From the NCBI RefSeq assembly GCF_900106855.1, contig NZ_FNWI01000004.1, positions 744,001-808,000 of the forward strand: a stretch of 64,000 nucleotides of DNA, given 5' to 3'. The DNA is from Varibaculum massiliense. Lineage in GTDB: Bacteria; Actinomycetota; Actinomycetes; Actinomycetales; Actinomycetaceae. Below, piece by piece: positions 1 through 8,367 of the stretch (position 1 is the stretch's first letter; each line of letters opens with the position of its first letter). A program made the translations under genes and the position numbers. The notes beneath the pieces are model-generated. The model made no database searches, was not told the DNA's origin, and saw only the letters and a program-made list of their open reading frames with translations.

Positions 1-57
1 AAAAAGCTCCCTCCAGAACTAAGTTCCCCCTCTGAACCTCGGGAGGTACAGCGATGA
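1..57 (+). CDS. 3' end of Mrp antiporter subunit A/B gene (partial)
   Basis: The reading frame starting at base 1 is open and ends with TGA at 55-57, which overlaps the ATG of the next gene (ATGA at 54-57). Only the last 18 residues are visible and they are hydrophilic. In Mrp/Mnh operons the gene before subunit C encodes MnhB or a fused MnhA-MnhB membrane protein. Position and translational coupling therefore identify it, not its own sequence. The start and the membrane domain lie outside the window. Confidence 0.6.
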   Translation, partial: KKLPPELSSPSEPREVQR

Positions 58-482
58 GTGTTTCTTTATGTCTACTTTTAGCTGCCGGCTTCCTGGTTGC
101 CTGCGGGGTTTACTTGGTCACTGAACGCACTTTGACCCGCATAGTTATCGGATTAGGACTGCTGGGTAACGGAATTAATTTATTTCTGCTTTCCCAGGGC
201 GGTGCGGCCGGGACCGCCCCGATTCTAGGAACTGCCCTTTCAAAAATGTCCGATCCGCTCCCCCAGGGCATGATTCTGACTGCGATTGTGCTTTCTATGG
301 CCACTACCGCCTTCGGTCTGGCGCTTGCCTATCGCTCCTGGCGACTGTCGGGGCATGACGAAGTTACCGATGACCTGGAAGATAGGCGGCTGGCAAAGAA
401 AGTGGGCGATACCGAGCGTTTCTTGCGCCTAGATTTGGATGAACTCGACAAGAGCCACGGACGTAAAAGGAGGGAGCTGTGA
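54..482 (+). CDS. mnhC: Mrp Na+/H+ antiporter subunit C (NuoK-like)
   Basis: This 142-residue membrane protein has three hydrophobic segments (about residues 3-22, 28-48 and 70-94) followed by a charged cytoplasmic tail. It resembles NuoK/MnhC, including the stretch LGNGINLFLL in helix 2. Mrp complexes exchange cytoplasmic Na+ (or other monovalent cations) for external protons using all of subunits A-G. A GGGAGGT ribosome site precedes the ATG. The stop overlaps the GTG of mnhD by 4 bp, so the pair is translationally coupled. The tail of about 45 residues is somewhat longer than in typical ~115-residue homologues. Confidence 0.93.
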   Translation: MSVSLCLLLAAGFLVACGVYLVTERTLTRIVIGLGLLGNGINLFLLSQGGAAGTAPILGTALSKMSDPLPQGMILTAIVLSMATTAFGLALAYRSWRLSGHDEVTDDLEDRRLAKKVGDTERFLRLDLDELDKSHGRKRREL

Positions 483-2191
483 ACTTTCTGTTGGCACTGC
501 CAGTGCTCCTCCCCCTATTAGCGGCAGCTTTAACCTTAGGATTGGGACGCCACTATCGCACCCAATCAGTAGTTGCCTTCACCACCCTGACTGCTTCCCT
601 GGTAGTTGCCATCATGATTTTGGTGTTTTCCGACGAGGCAACCCTGGTTCTAGATGTCGGTTCGTGGGCGGCTCCAATCGGGATTTCCCTGGTTGGTGAC
701 CGTCTAGCTGCGATAATGCTGTGTACTTCCCTGGTGGTGATGGTGGCGGTACTGGCCTATTCCCTTGCAGAAGGCACTGTCCACGAGTCAGAAGATATCC
801 CTACCCCAATTTTTCACCCCACCTACCTGGTGCTATGTGCCGGAGTTAATAACGCGTTCCTCACCGGCGATATGTTTAACCTTTACGTGGGGGTAGAAAT
901 CCTGCTCACCTCCTCTTTCGTCCTGATCACTCTGGGAGGCACCCGAGATCGGATTCGTTCCGGTACCGTCTATGTGGCGGTTTCGATGGTGGGGTCAGCG
1001 GTTTTCCTGATTGCCCTGGCTGCTCTCTATGGCGCCTGTGGCACTATGAATATGGCGCAGCTGTCTATGCGGCTAACCGAAATCGACCCGGCAGTCGCTA
1101 TGCTGATCCAAACGCTATTCCTGGTGGGTTTTGGTTTGAAGGCGGCGGTTTTCCCGCTTTCGGCTTGGCTTCCGGACTCTTATCCTACGGCTCCCGCCCC
1201 GATTACCGCAGTATTTGCGGGTTTGCTTACCAAAGTCGGGGTGTATGCAATTATCCGGATGCAGGTACTGATTTTCCCGGAGTCACCGGTGGATATAGTG
1301 CTAGCAGTGGTGGGGATTCTCACCATGATTGTGGGAATCTTAGGGGCGGTCGCTCAAGACGATATTAAACGGCTGCTTTCTTTTACCTTGGTTTCCCATA
1401 TTGGTTTTATGATCTGGGGGATTTCCCTGGCCAATACCCTGGGGGTGGCTTCGGCTATCTTTTACGCCGTCCACCATATTTTGGTGCAAACCACTTTGTT
1501 CCTGGTGGCAGGGATGATGGAGAAGGTAGGCGGCTCCACCTCGCTGCGCCGTCTGCACTCTCTGGCAAAAATTTCCCCGCTACTAGCCGTCTGGTATTTG
1601 ATTCCGGCTTTCAACCTGGTGGGTTTTCCGCCTTTGACCGGATTTTTGGGCAAACTTGGTTTGGCGGAGGCCACGGCGGCGCGTAACACTCCCCTGGCTT
1701 GGGCGCTGCTGGCTGCGGGGCTGATTGCTTCGCTGCTCACCCTGTATGTGGTGGTGAAAATCTGGCTGCAAACTTTCTGGCAGGGACGTGAATCTGCGCA
1801 AGAAAGTGGCGGCGAAGAAGAGGAAGCGGTCGATACTTTTGATACTGCCTCCCGGATTCCGCGGGGAGTATGGACAGCAACTGGTTTCCTAACTGCAGTA
1901 ACGATCGGTCTGTCGGTTTTTGCCGGTCCGGTCTATACCTTTACTGAACGCGCCACGATTTCTATGTCACGGGCCGAATATCAACGCGCGATTCTCGGCG
2001 AGGACGGACGCGGACACGGGATCTCAAAAATTGCTTCTGGGCTCCCGGAAGATTTGGTTACTGAGGTCGGAGGTCAAAATACTTCCTCGGGAGGAAAGAC
2101 TAGTGCGCACGACTTTATTCTCGATGCGTTTTCGCTGGTTCCAACGGATTTTAGCGGATCCGCCCTGATGAGGGGAGGTAGCGATGACTAA
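479..2191 (+). CDS. mnhD: Mrp Na+/H+ antiporter subunit D
   Basis: This 570-residue polytopic protein of the proton-translocating NADH dehydrogenase ND2/4/5 family (PF00361) is one of the two proton-channel-like Mrp subunits. Visible family features are an intramembrane Glu in GVEILLTS (near residue 141) and the segment GLKAAVFPLSAWLPDSYPTA, followed by the conserved Lys of GLLTKVGVYAIIR. It starts at GTG after AAGGAGGGAGCT. It is longer than the usual ~500 residues because of an acidic loop (GGEEEEAVD, about residues 443-451) and a hydrophilic C-terminal tail of about 65 residues that contains no recognisable domain. Its end overlaps mnhE. Confidence 0.95.
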   Translation: MNFLLALPVLLPLLAAALTLGLGRHYRTQSVVAFTTLTASLVVAIMILVFSDEATLVLDVGSWAAPIGISLVGDRLAAIMLCTSLVVMVAVLAYSLAEGTVHESEDIPTPIFHPTYLVLCAGVNNAFLTGDMFNLYVGVEILLTSSFVLITLGGTRDRIRSGTVYVAVSMVGSAVFLIALAALYGACGTMNMAQLSMRLTEIDPAVAMLIQTLFLVGFGLKAAVFPLSAWLPDSYPTAPAPITAVFAGLLTKVGVYAIIRMQVLIFPESPVDIVLAVVGILTMIVGILGAVAQDDIKRLLSFTLVSHIGFMIWGISLANTLGVASAIFYAVHHILVQTTLFLVAGMMEKVGGSTSLRRLHSLAKISPLLAVWYLIPAFNLVGFPPLTGFLGKLGLAEATAARNTPLAWALLAAGLIASLLTLYVVVKIWLQTFWQGRESAQESGGEEEEAVDTFDTASRIPRGVWTATGFLTAVTIGLSVFAGPVYTFTERATISMSRAEYQRAILGEDGRGHGISKIASGLPEDLVTEVGGQNTSSGGKTSAHDFILDAFSLVPTDFSGSALMRGGSDD

Positions 2192-2996
2192 CGAAAAAAC
2201 GAATAGGCTCGACAAAGGGAACGCAGCTCCGGTGGATTCCCCGGAGAAGATTGTGCAAGTGCTAGCAGATTCTGTTGACGACCGGGACAAGCGAGAGGGA
2301 TTGGCAGAACCCCCCGCCAGCGTCAGGTCGCAACGCCCTGATCTAAAACAGCGTTTGCGAACACTGCCTCGCCGCTGCTCCTTGGGGATGACTACCTGGC
2401 TGTTTGTAGTGTGGCTATTGCTGATTCGGGATCTTTCAGCGGTTTCAATTTGTGGCGGTTTACTGCTTGCGGTAGCACTGCAGATATTTTCCCCGATGCC
2501 CCACGTCAATCCGGTCAAGCGTTTTCGCCCTCTGCGAGTAACTTGGCTGATTCTGCGGTTTGCCTGGGATTTGCTGGCTTCGGCTTTCCAGGTGGCTTAT
2601 GTGGTTTTGCGCAGCAAACCGGCTCGTCCCCAGATGATTGAAGTGGAGATGGTGACCCGCTCAGAGTTTTATTTGACTATGGCATCGGCAATGACTTGCC
2701 TGGTGCCCGGGTCTTTAGTGGTGAGTGCCCAGATAAATCCTTCGCGCGTAGTTTTGCACGTGTTGGACGGACAACTTTCGGGAGGAGCGCGGGGAGTAGA
2801 GAAATCTTTGCACGCCCTCGAAATGAGAATTGTAAAAGCCCTGGGTAGCCGGGCAGAGATTCGTGAGGCCGAGGAACGTTTGCAAAGCTATGAACAGCTA
2901 GTTGCGGAGGGGAAAATCCCCTATTCGGGCAGGAGTCCTTACCTACCCGCGGATATGCCCCAGCAACCTGCTAGCGAAGGGAGGCAGGCGCTATGA
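2184..2996 (+). CDS. mnhE: Mrp Na+/H+ antiporter subunit E with long N-terminal extension
   Basis: The MnhE domain begins only at about residue 65 (MTTWLFVVWLLLIRDLS) and runs to about residue 225. It has the typical SEFYLTMASAMTCLVPGSLVV and HVLDG stretches. The first ~60 residues are hydrophilic and highly charged, and another ~45 hydrophilic residues follow the domain, giving 270 residues against the usual ~160. The ATG at 2184 has a strong GGGGAGGT ribosome site and overlaps mnhD by 8 bp, so the extension appears to be genuinely translated. MnhE is needed for assembly of the Mrp complex. The extension has no motif I recognise. Confidence 0.93.
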   Translation: MTNEKTNRLDKGNAAPVDSPEKIVQVLADSVDDRDKREGLAEPPASVRSQRPDLKQRLRTLPRRCSLGMTTWLFVVWLLLIRDLSAVSICGGLLLAVALQIFSPMPHVNPVKRFRPLRVTWLILRFAWDLLASAFQVAYVVLRSKPARPQMIEVEMVTRSEFYLTMASAMTCLVPGSLVVSAQINPSRVVLHVLDGQLSGGARGVEKSLHALEMRIVKALGSRAEIREAEERLQSYEQLVAEGKIPYSGRSPYLPADMPQQPASEGRQAL

Positions 2997-3343
2997 CCTT
3001 AATTTTCACTTTGAACTGGGCGATGTTGTGCGTTGCTGAACTACTGGCGCTCTATATTTTATGGCGGGGACCGGGGATTTTGAATCGTACAGTGGCGCTG
3101 GATCTGCTTACTGCCATCACCATCGGGATTATTTGCCTGATATCGGTTACTGGGGAGCGCGATGACACCATGCAGATTTTATTGATTCTGACTTTGGTGA
3201 GTTTCTTGACCGCGACGTCGGTAGCGCGGATTATTGGGCAGCGTTCGGCGGCGGAACAGGCTCACGATGCTGATCCTGGTGCTGCTATTAAGCCGCAGCA
3301 AGTGACCGATACGACCACGGCGGAAGGAGGACGCGATGAGTGA
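2993..3343 (+). CDS. mnhF: Mrp Na+/H+ antiporter subunit F
   Basis: This 116-residue protein has three hydrophobic segments in the first ~85 residues, followed by a polar tail, as in MnhF/MrpF. The central segment VALDLLTAITIGIICLISV matches the family's typical second helix. The start ATG overlaps the mnhE stop by 4 bp and follows GGAGG. The gene belongs to the same transcriptional unit and is only functional as part of the hetero-oligomeric antiporter. Confidence 0.92.
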   Translation: MTLIFTLNWAMLCVAELLALYILWRGPGILNRTVALDLLTAITIGIICLISVTGERDDTMQILLILTLVSFLTATSVARIIGQRSAAEQAHDADPGAAIKPQQVTDTTTAEGGRDE

Positions 3344-3719
3344 AACTTGGTCTACCGTCCTCACATACCTGGGAGTAGCGATTTTAACCCTGGGTTCTGC
3401 CATGACGCTGATTGCCGCCATTGGAGTGGTTAAGCTGCCAACTTTGTTGCAAAGGCAGCACGCAGCTACCAAACCGCAGTTAACTGGGTTTATTTTAACC
3501 TGTCTGGGATTAGTGGCGATTCGGCAAACCTGGTCCTGGCTTACGGTAGTGATGCTGGCGATTGTGTTGCAGACAATAACTGCGCCGATTGGGGCCCATT
3601 TGATTGGGAGAACCGCTAAACAGCGCGGAGAAATCAAAGATGCCGGTGAGACGGTTTATCGCCACCTGCACTTGCCGGTTCCCGGTAAAGATGCGCCTGC
3701 AGTAACCCGAGACAGTTAA
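3336..3719 (+). CDS. mnhG: Mrp Na+/H+ antiporter subunit G
   Basis: This 127-residue last gene of the operon encodes three transmembrane segments and the family stretch GVVKLPTLLQRQHAATKPQ, which corresponds to the conserved G-x-x-R-x-P-D...R-x-H-A-x-T-K region of MnhG/PhaG proteins. The ATG follows GGAAGGAGGACGCG and overlaps mnhF by 8 bp. All junctions visible in this operon overlap, which fits stoichiometric expression of a single complex. A weak terminator-like hairpin follows about 20 bp downstream. Confidence 0.93.
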   Translation: MSETWSTVLTYLGVAILTLGSAMTLIAAIGVVKLPTLLQRQHAATKPQLTGFILTCLGLVAIRQTWSWLTVVMLAIVLQTITAPIGAHLIGRTAKQRGEIKDAGETVYRHLHLPVPGKDAPAVTRDS

Positions 3720-3741
3720 CTTCAGGTACACCCGTAAGCAA

Positions 3742-3771
3742 AATAAAACCACTCTCAATGTAGTTTTTATT
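3742..3771 (+). terminator. Possible terminator of the mnh operon
   Basis: An imperfect inverted repeat (AAATAAAAC... paired with ...GTTTTTATT) with a short internal loop follows the mnhG stop and ends in a T-rich run. The stem is AT-rich and mismatched, so this is a weak call. Confidence 0.35.
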
Positions 3772-3966
3772 ATGCATTGGATGCTGTATTTGATACCTGA
3801 ATGCTGTTTTCCCGGGGGTCTGAAGCAAAATCACCTTGCTAACAACATCTCGATATACATGTTTACGATATTGCTAATTTCCGGCACGGTAGCTATCCCG
3901 GGAGTGAGCTGCATTTAAAAATCAACCCCACGTATAGAGTAATTCTTGAACCGTGGTGACTATCGA

Positions 3967-4188
3967 TTAATCGTGTTCTGGGAGGCTGTCTAAGACTGCC
4001 TGCCACTGGGCAATTTTTTCGGGTACGCCCGGCATGTCACCGAGGAACAGATCAATAAAAAGCAGGACAGAATCAACAAAACCAGCCCCATCACACTTTT
4101 CGTGGCTATCTAAAAGAGCTATTTGCTCGGGGGTAGCATGAGCTTCGAAGAAAGCGCGCGAAGCAGCGTAAAGCTCATCATAAGTCAT
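3967..4188 (-). CDS. Small acidic protein, distant paralogue of the next gene
   Basis: This 73-residue acidic protein has no domain I can name. Its N-terminus (TYDELY..., then a T-P-E-Q-x-x-L-L stretch) aligns with the N-terminus of the protein encoded at 4324-4587 (TYLDLY..., A-S-P-A-V-Q-Q-L-I), with conserved spacing to a G-rich acidic middle. I infer an old tandem duplication. Small acidic orphan genes arranged in series are often immunity or antitoxin genes, but no toxin is visible nearby, so function is unknown. The ribosome site is weak. Confidence 0.6.
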   Translation of the reverse strand: MTYDELYAASRAFFEAHATPEQIALLDSHEKCDGAGFVDSVLLFIDLFLGDMPGVPEKIAQWQAVLDSLPEHD

Positions 4189-4323
4189 CGTTTTGATCCC
4201 CGGAATAGTCGATAACCGCTATACTCATGTCCACCATGACAAGCATAGTCCTGCCTTAGACATAATCTCTGCCGGGGTGGAATCTTTCACGGCTCCAGCC
4301 TTAGACCCGATAATCCCGCGAGA

Positions 4324-4587
4324 TTATTCCCGTAAATATTTTAGGGTCGCTTCAGACAGGGGCAAGGGATAATCTCCGGTCTTTGCGTAATCGTCCTGTA
4401 AAGTAACTAGCTGTTCGCCAAGGGTTTTCGGTAGACCGATCCGTTCCTCAAACGCGAGCGAGACTATGAAATCCAGGTCTTCGCCCTCGCCATATTCGTA
4501 ATCTGCTATCAATTGTTGCACTGCAGGGCTAGCTGTTTTTTCTAAATGGCCACGCACCCGTTTATATAAATCTAAATACGTCAGCAT
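4324..4587 (-). CDS. Small protein, distant paralogue of the neighbouring gene
   Basis: This 87-residue mostly helical, acidic protein of unknown function is related to the 73-residue protein downstream through the N-terminal half (T-Y-x-D/E-L-Y and the following helix). Translation past the TAA stop in the same frame stays open for 32 more codons (4228-4323, stop 4225-4227) and reads like real protein (GSKAGAVKDSTPAEIM). The gene may therefore once have been longer, or the remnant of another gene may abut it. No clear promoter or ribosome site was found. Confidence 0.55.
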   Translation of the reverse strand: MLTYLDLYKRVRGHLEKTASPAVQQLIADYEYGEGEDLDFIVSLAFEERIGLPKTLGEQLVTLQDDYAKTGDYPLPLSEATLKYLRE

Positions 4588-4646
4588 ATATTTACCGTAG
4601 TTTGATAGTTATCTTCTAGATATCCGCTGGCAGATATTTTTTAGAT

Positions 4647-4841
4647 TTACATCCAGTCTTGAACTCGTTTATAAGAAATTTGAACTGGATATAAACCTTT
4701 TTTCATTTTTTCAATATTTTTAAGGTCAGTTTCATCAATTATTAGCGTAACCGTATCACTATCTGTTGCCTCACTCCCCCACCCAGGGCGGATTCTATTA
4801 GCAGAATCTGGTAACCGCGCTTGACGGAGAGAAGGTGATGG
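4647..4841 (-). pseudogene. Remnant of an unidentified gene (no start codon)
   Basis: A 64-codon open frame runs on the minus strand from just below the HTH gene to TAA at 4647-4649. It has no ATG, GTG or TTG near its beginning and is preceded in frame by TAG. Its translation has ordinary protein composition (for example TVTLIIDETDLKNIEKMKKG and YPVQISYKRVQDWM at the end) and does not look like a random frame. I read it as the 3' end of a gene that lost its 5' part. The family is not recognised. Confidence 0.4.
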
Positions 4842-5066
4842 CTATAGCTGCCGCTTAAAACTCCCTTTAGGTCTTCCGGCTTTCCCCGGGTGGGTTTCCT
4901 GCCAGGCGTCCACGGTTTCGGGTAACCAACCGTATTTGATGGCCTTTCCCGCTCCTATGGATGCGTCAGGGGCGGGGAACGTGCCGCGCGCAATATGACT
5001 TTTTATGGTGTGAGGGGATAACCCGAACCACCGAGCCACGCCGTTTACGGTTAAATAGTTAATCAT
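4842..5066 (-). CDS. Excisionase/MerR-like helix-turn-helix protein
   Basis: This 74-residue protein has the fold signature of small winged HTH DNA-binding proteins: LTVNGVARWFGLSPHTIKSH, then RGTFPAPD, a YGWLPETVDAWQ recognition wing and a basic tail GRPKGSFK. Such AlpA/Xis-like proteins often occur at the edges of integrated elements. Here there is no integrase or attachment site, so it may be what is left of one. The gene heads a patch of short minus-strand orphan genes. Confidence 0.65.
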   Translation of the reverse strand: MINYLTVNGVARWFGLSPHTIKSHIARGTFPAPDASIGAGKAIKYGWLPETVDAWQETHPGKAGRPKGSFKRQL

Positions 5067-5418
5067 GTTTCTTATTTTGGCGGCATATGCCCGTCATACT
5101 GACCAGCGACACCGGGGATACTAACAGTTATATTTCTAGATAATAATTTTGTCCTCTTTGGGTTAGATAAACTACCCCGTCTGTTAGTACGGACAGCCTT
5201 TTATTTATTTTTGTGTTTGCCCCCCAGCAGAGCATGTCAGGCTAAAATAGCGATTGAAACGTTAACCAACAGCTAACGAATTTGAAGCCATAGCGTATTA
5301 ACTTCTTTCTCTAGTTTTACCCCCCCGCCGAGACCACCCAAGAACCACCTCCCAGATAGGGGGGGCGTTTTGCCTAATTTTTAGCGAGCTTTCCCCAGGC
5401 CTTGTTCTCCAGTTCCTA
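5067..5418. other. Intergenic region without recognised content
   Basis: This is a 352-bp gap between the HTH gene and the GH172 gene. It is AT-rich on the left, with a C-run at about 5322-5328 and a G-run at about 5360-5366 that could pair. No convincing terminator, promoter or small gene was found. Confidence 0.4.
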
Positions 5419-6507
5419 TCAACGAGGTCTCCGACATTCTTTGGGAGGCAAGGAGTAACCATCTCCATTCGGGTCAGTTAGATACCAGTAAGCTACGGTA
5501 GTTACATCATCTCGGCGTTCGAATAGGTGATCTCCCCGGTCTCCTATTTGCTGTAAAGTTACCTTTAGACGGGTGGAAAATCTGATGGGATCTAGCAGGT
5601 GCCATCTATACATCCCATGACCTGTCGGCATATCTTTAGCATAGGGGGAAACTCCGCTGTTATCTCGATTTATCTGTTGATGATACCCCAGGTAAGCAGA
5701 ATTAAAATGAACTGCCTGAGGATCTTCCGGTCCCTCCCATTGATCCCGGAACCCCCATGCGCCTCCTACATAATCTTCGAGACCAGTACCAACAATGGTT
5801 GCAAAATCTTTATCATCATCAATATAGAATTTTACTTCCCCTTCTCCATACCAAAACCGTTCCAACTGGGTCAGAAATACTTGTGTCCCTACGTAGCAGC
5901 CAGTGCCAGTAATATTTGCTAGAACATGATCTTCCCCTAATGAATTTGAACCGTTTGTACGTCTCCATTGAGAATGTAAGTAGCAAATATTGTCGGGGAG
6001 CTTGTCATTTAAAGAATAATCCACTTGATAAAAGAATCCGTCAAGATTTTCTTCATGTTCGCTTACAATTTCGATACGAGCTTCTTTTTTGAATGGCATT
6101 TCTAAATAACAATTTAGCCCTCCCGTTGGAGCCGAAACCATTACCGCAGAAGAGAAAATTACTGTTTCTCCGAAACCACATCCAAAGAAGTCTCCAATCG
6201 GTACATCGATAGCTGCCCTAGGAGAGGAATCCCAAGTAATACGCAAACGCAAGTTCCTTAACACGAAAGGGTTCTTTGCAGTACGAGTGGGCATAGTAAA
6301 CCACAAGTGGCGTATCACACCGGGTCCTTCAATTCTTGCAATTTCAACGCTTTCGCCCGCCGCTATGGAAATACATGGGCTTCCTTTCCGCCCTTGCCCA
6401 AGCTTGGATGATGCTCTTCCTCCTTTCCCGGGCAAACCATTTGGGTTCTCCGCTGTGATTGCACGGGACAAAGTGGGTAGATATTGGGTATACAAAGGTA
6501 AATTCAT
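5419..6507 (-). CDS. GH172 (DUF2961) family glycoside hydrolase
   Basis: The 362-residue protein matches the DUF2961 family, now glycoside hydrolase family 172. Hallmarks are GPGVIRHLWFT near residue 61, PIGDFFGCGFG near residue 103, WYGEGEVKFYIDDD, and GTGLEDYVGGAWGFRD near residue 240. Characterised members form and cleave difructose dianhydride I or release D-arabinofuranose. They share a double jelly-roll fold with catalytic acids in these conserved stretches. There is no signal peptide, so the substrate is probably imported first by the adjacent ABC transporter. It is the last gene of a minus-strand operon with permeases and a binding lipoprotein. A fructose- or arabinofuranose-containing oligosaccharide is the likely substrate class; the exact sugar is not determined. 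Confidence 0.85.
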   Translation of the reverse strand: MNLPLYTQYLPTLSRAITAENPNGLPGKGGRASSKLGQGRKGSPCISIAAGESVEIARIEGPGVIRHLWFTMPTRTAKNPFVLRNLRLRITWDSSPRAAIDVPIGDFFGCGFGETVIFSSAVMVSAPTGGLNCYLEMPFKKEARIEIVSEHEENLDGFFYQVDYSLNDKLPDNICYLHSQWRRTNGSNSLGEDHVLANITGTGCYVGTQVFLTQLERFWYGEGEVKFYIDDDKDFATIVGTGLEDYVGGAWGFRDQWEGPEDPQAVHFNSAYLGYHQQINRDNSGVSPYAKDMPTGHGMYRWHLLDPIRFSTRLKVTLQQIGDRGDHLFERRDDVTTVAYWYLTDPNGDGYSLPPKECRRPR

Positions 6508-6536
6508 TTTCTATTCCGTTTCGTGGATTGTTGTCA

Positions 6537-7418
6537 TCACTTAACTGATCCTGCAGCGACACCGCGTGTCAGTGTTCGTTGAAAAAAAGCGAAGAACATT
6601 AGCGTTGGCAGCAGGGATAGTAACGAAGCTGCCGCCATCTGGGTCACGTCTAGTGTATTTTGACCTTTAAGGTTAGCCAATGCGATGGGCAAAGTTTGCG
6701 AATCTGGCCCGACTAACATAATCATCGGAATTAGAAACTCATTCCACGTCCACACGAAGAAAAACACCATTAAAACCGCCAACGATGGTCTCATTATGGG
6801 ATACACCACGCTAACGAGAACACGAAAGCGTCCAGCCCCATCCACTTGTGCCGCCTCTAATACTTCTCTTGGAAAAGTAGACATAACAGACGCTAGGAGA
6901 TACGTCCCCATCGCTGCTTGCAAAATCGAAAATATAATTATTACCGACCAAACTGAATTATGCAGACCGATCCCCTGTGCACCGTAGAATAACGGATAGA
7001 GCAACGCCTCTTGCGGAAGCATTGTTGCTATTAATAATACAAAGATTAATCCGGTTCTTCCTTTTATACGGCCGATCCCCAACGCATATGCTGAAAATAG
7101 TGAAATTACAGTCCCTACCAGGGCAGTAACACCAGCAATTAGTACAGAGTTCCAAAGCAGCCGAGGAAAATTAACGGCACCTAGATACCTATTAAATGCA
7201 CCTGTTGTCCAATTTTCTGGAAAAGCAATCGGGCCGTTAATCGAATAGTCAGCCGGATCTTTAAATGAATTAATAACAACCAAGTACAGCGGTGCCAGCA
7301 TCAACATAGCTACCAGCAACACTAGAAGTAATACACAGTACTTTATTACCGCGTGGCGAACACTCGAAGCTGAACTACGCTCCATTTTTTCTTTTTTTAA
7401 AACAGGTATTTTTTTCAT
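6537..7418 (-). CDS. Carbohydrate ABC transporter permease (MalG type)
   Basis: This 293-residue inner-membrane permease of the binding-protein-dependent sugar family has six hydrophobic segments. The cytoplasmic EAA loop reads EVLEAAQVDGAGRFRVLVSV (about residue 190), which docks to the ATPase subunit. I chose the ATG at 7418 (MKKIPVL) because GAGGGG lies 10 nt upstream, inside the end of the preceding permease gene. A longer frame to 7481 would overlap that gene by 56 bp. The N-terminus carries Lys-rich residues before the first helix. No ATPase gene is present in the locus, so a shared MsiK-like ATPase elsewhere is probable. Confidence 0.92.
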   Translation of the reverse strand: MKKIPVLKKEKMERSSASSVRHAVIKYCVLLLVLLVAMLMLAPLYLVVINSFKDPADYSINGPIAFPENWTTGAFNRYLGAVNFPRLLWNSVLIAGVTALVGTVISLFSAYALGIGRIKGRTGLIFVLLIATMLPQEALLYPLFYGAQGIGLHNSVWSVIIIFSILQAAMGTYLLASVMSTFPREVLEAAQVDGAGRFRVLVSVVYPIMRPSLAVLMVFFFVWTWNEFLIPMIMLVGPDSQTLPIALANLKGQNTLDVTQMAAASLLSLLPTLMFFAFFQRTLTRGVAAGSVK

Positions 7419-7425
7419 TACACAA

Positions 7426-8325
7426 TTACCCCTCTTCAATCGCTTTGGATTGCCAGTAGACAAGCCCACCGGCGATAACAAAGATGGTCAGTGCTAAAAC
7501 TGTAGCGGACGCGGCACCATACCCCACTCTCGAAAGTTCGAAGAAATTCCTATACGAAAAGAACGAGGGGACGTACGTTGATAACTCAGGCCCACCCCGA
7601 GTTAATACCATTACAGGCGCAAATAACTTCATTGCCCCTATAGTTGCAGTTAAGACGACCACAAAGATATCAGCTCTAATATTTGGAATGGTGATGTTTT
7701 GAAAGCGCTTCCACCACCCAGCACCATCCAACTGAGCAGCTTCATATAGTGAAGGATCCACCCGCTGCAGTCCGGACATAAATATAACTACCGGATAACC
7801 AATTTGTAGCCAAATCATCATTAGCATTATCGAGTAAAGCGCTAAATCTGTACTTCCTAACCAGTCTGGCAATACATCAATTCCGACGTGACGCAATATT
7901 TGATTAAGCGCTCCATCTCGGGTATTTAGAATCCAACTCCAAAGAACTCCAGCTACAGCTACAGGCAAAATTTGCGGAACGTAATAAGTTGCACGTAAAA
8001 ATGATGCGATCGTTCCATTAAAATTGCGCCCGATAAAATCAAATAACGCAGAAGCTAAAATCAATCCAATAATAGTGGGAATAATAGCAATAGCAATCAC
8101 CATATAAATGGTATTGAGAAATGAAGACCAAAACAGGTGGTCTCTAAGCAAATCAGAATAATTTTCCAGTCCCACCCATTCCATTTTAGCCCGACCCCCT
8201 TTCCAGCTAAATAAGCTTATAAAGACATTAGCCGCCAAGGGGATTAACACAATAACACTAAATCCAACTACCATTGGTAGCAGATAAAGCCAATACGCTC
8301 TCCGCTCTCTTTTTTTCCAATTCAT
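7426..8325 (-). CDS. Carbohydrate ABC transporter permease (MalF type)
   Basis: This 299-residue partner permease starts with a short basic N-terminus (MNWKKRERRAYW), has six membrane segments, and carries the EAA loop SLYEAAQLDGAGWWKRFQNI (about residue 200). It forms the heterodimeric translocation channel with the MalG-type protein, and the two genes are only 7 bp apart. The operon order is binding protein, MalF-type, MalG-type, GH172 enzyme, which is typical of actinobacterial oligosaccharide loci. The SD sequence before the ATG is weak. Confidence 0.92.
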   Translation of the reverse strand: MNWKKRERRAYWLYLLPMVVGFSVIVLIPLAANVFISLFSWKGGRAKMEWVGLENYSDLLRDHLFWSSFLNTIYMVIAIAIIPTIIGLILASALFDFIGRNFNGTIASFLRATYYVPQILPVAVAGVLWSWILNTRDGALNQILRHVGIDVLPDWLGSTDLALYSIMLMMIWLQIGYPVVIFMSGLQRVDPSLYEAAQLDGAGWWKRFQNITIPNIRADIFVVVLTATIGAMKLFAPVMVLTRGGPELSTYVPSFFSYRNFFELSRVGYGAASATVLALTIFVIAGGLVYWQSKAIEEG

Positions 8326-8367
8326 AATTCACCGATTTATTTTCAAAGAGAAAGCAATATATTTAAA

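Noticed and set aside
4842-5066. Excisionase-like gene as proof of an integrated element
   Set aside because: No integrase, attachment-site repeats or phage genes accompany it; at most a remnant.
7700-7713. TGAAAGCGCTTCCA, resembling a catabolite (cre) site
   Set aside because: It lies well inside the MalF-type permease gene, far from any promoter, and encodes ordinary residues; likely coincidence.
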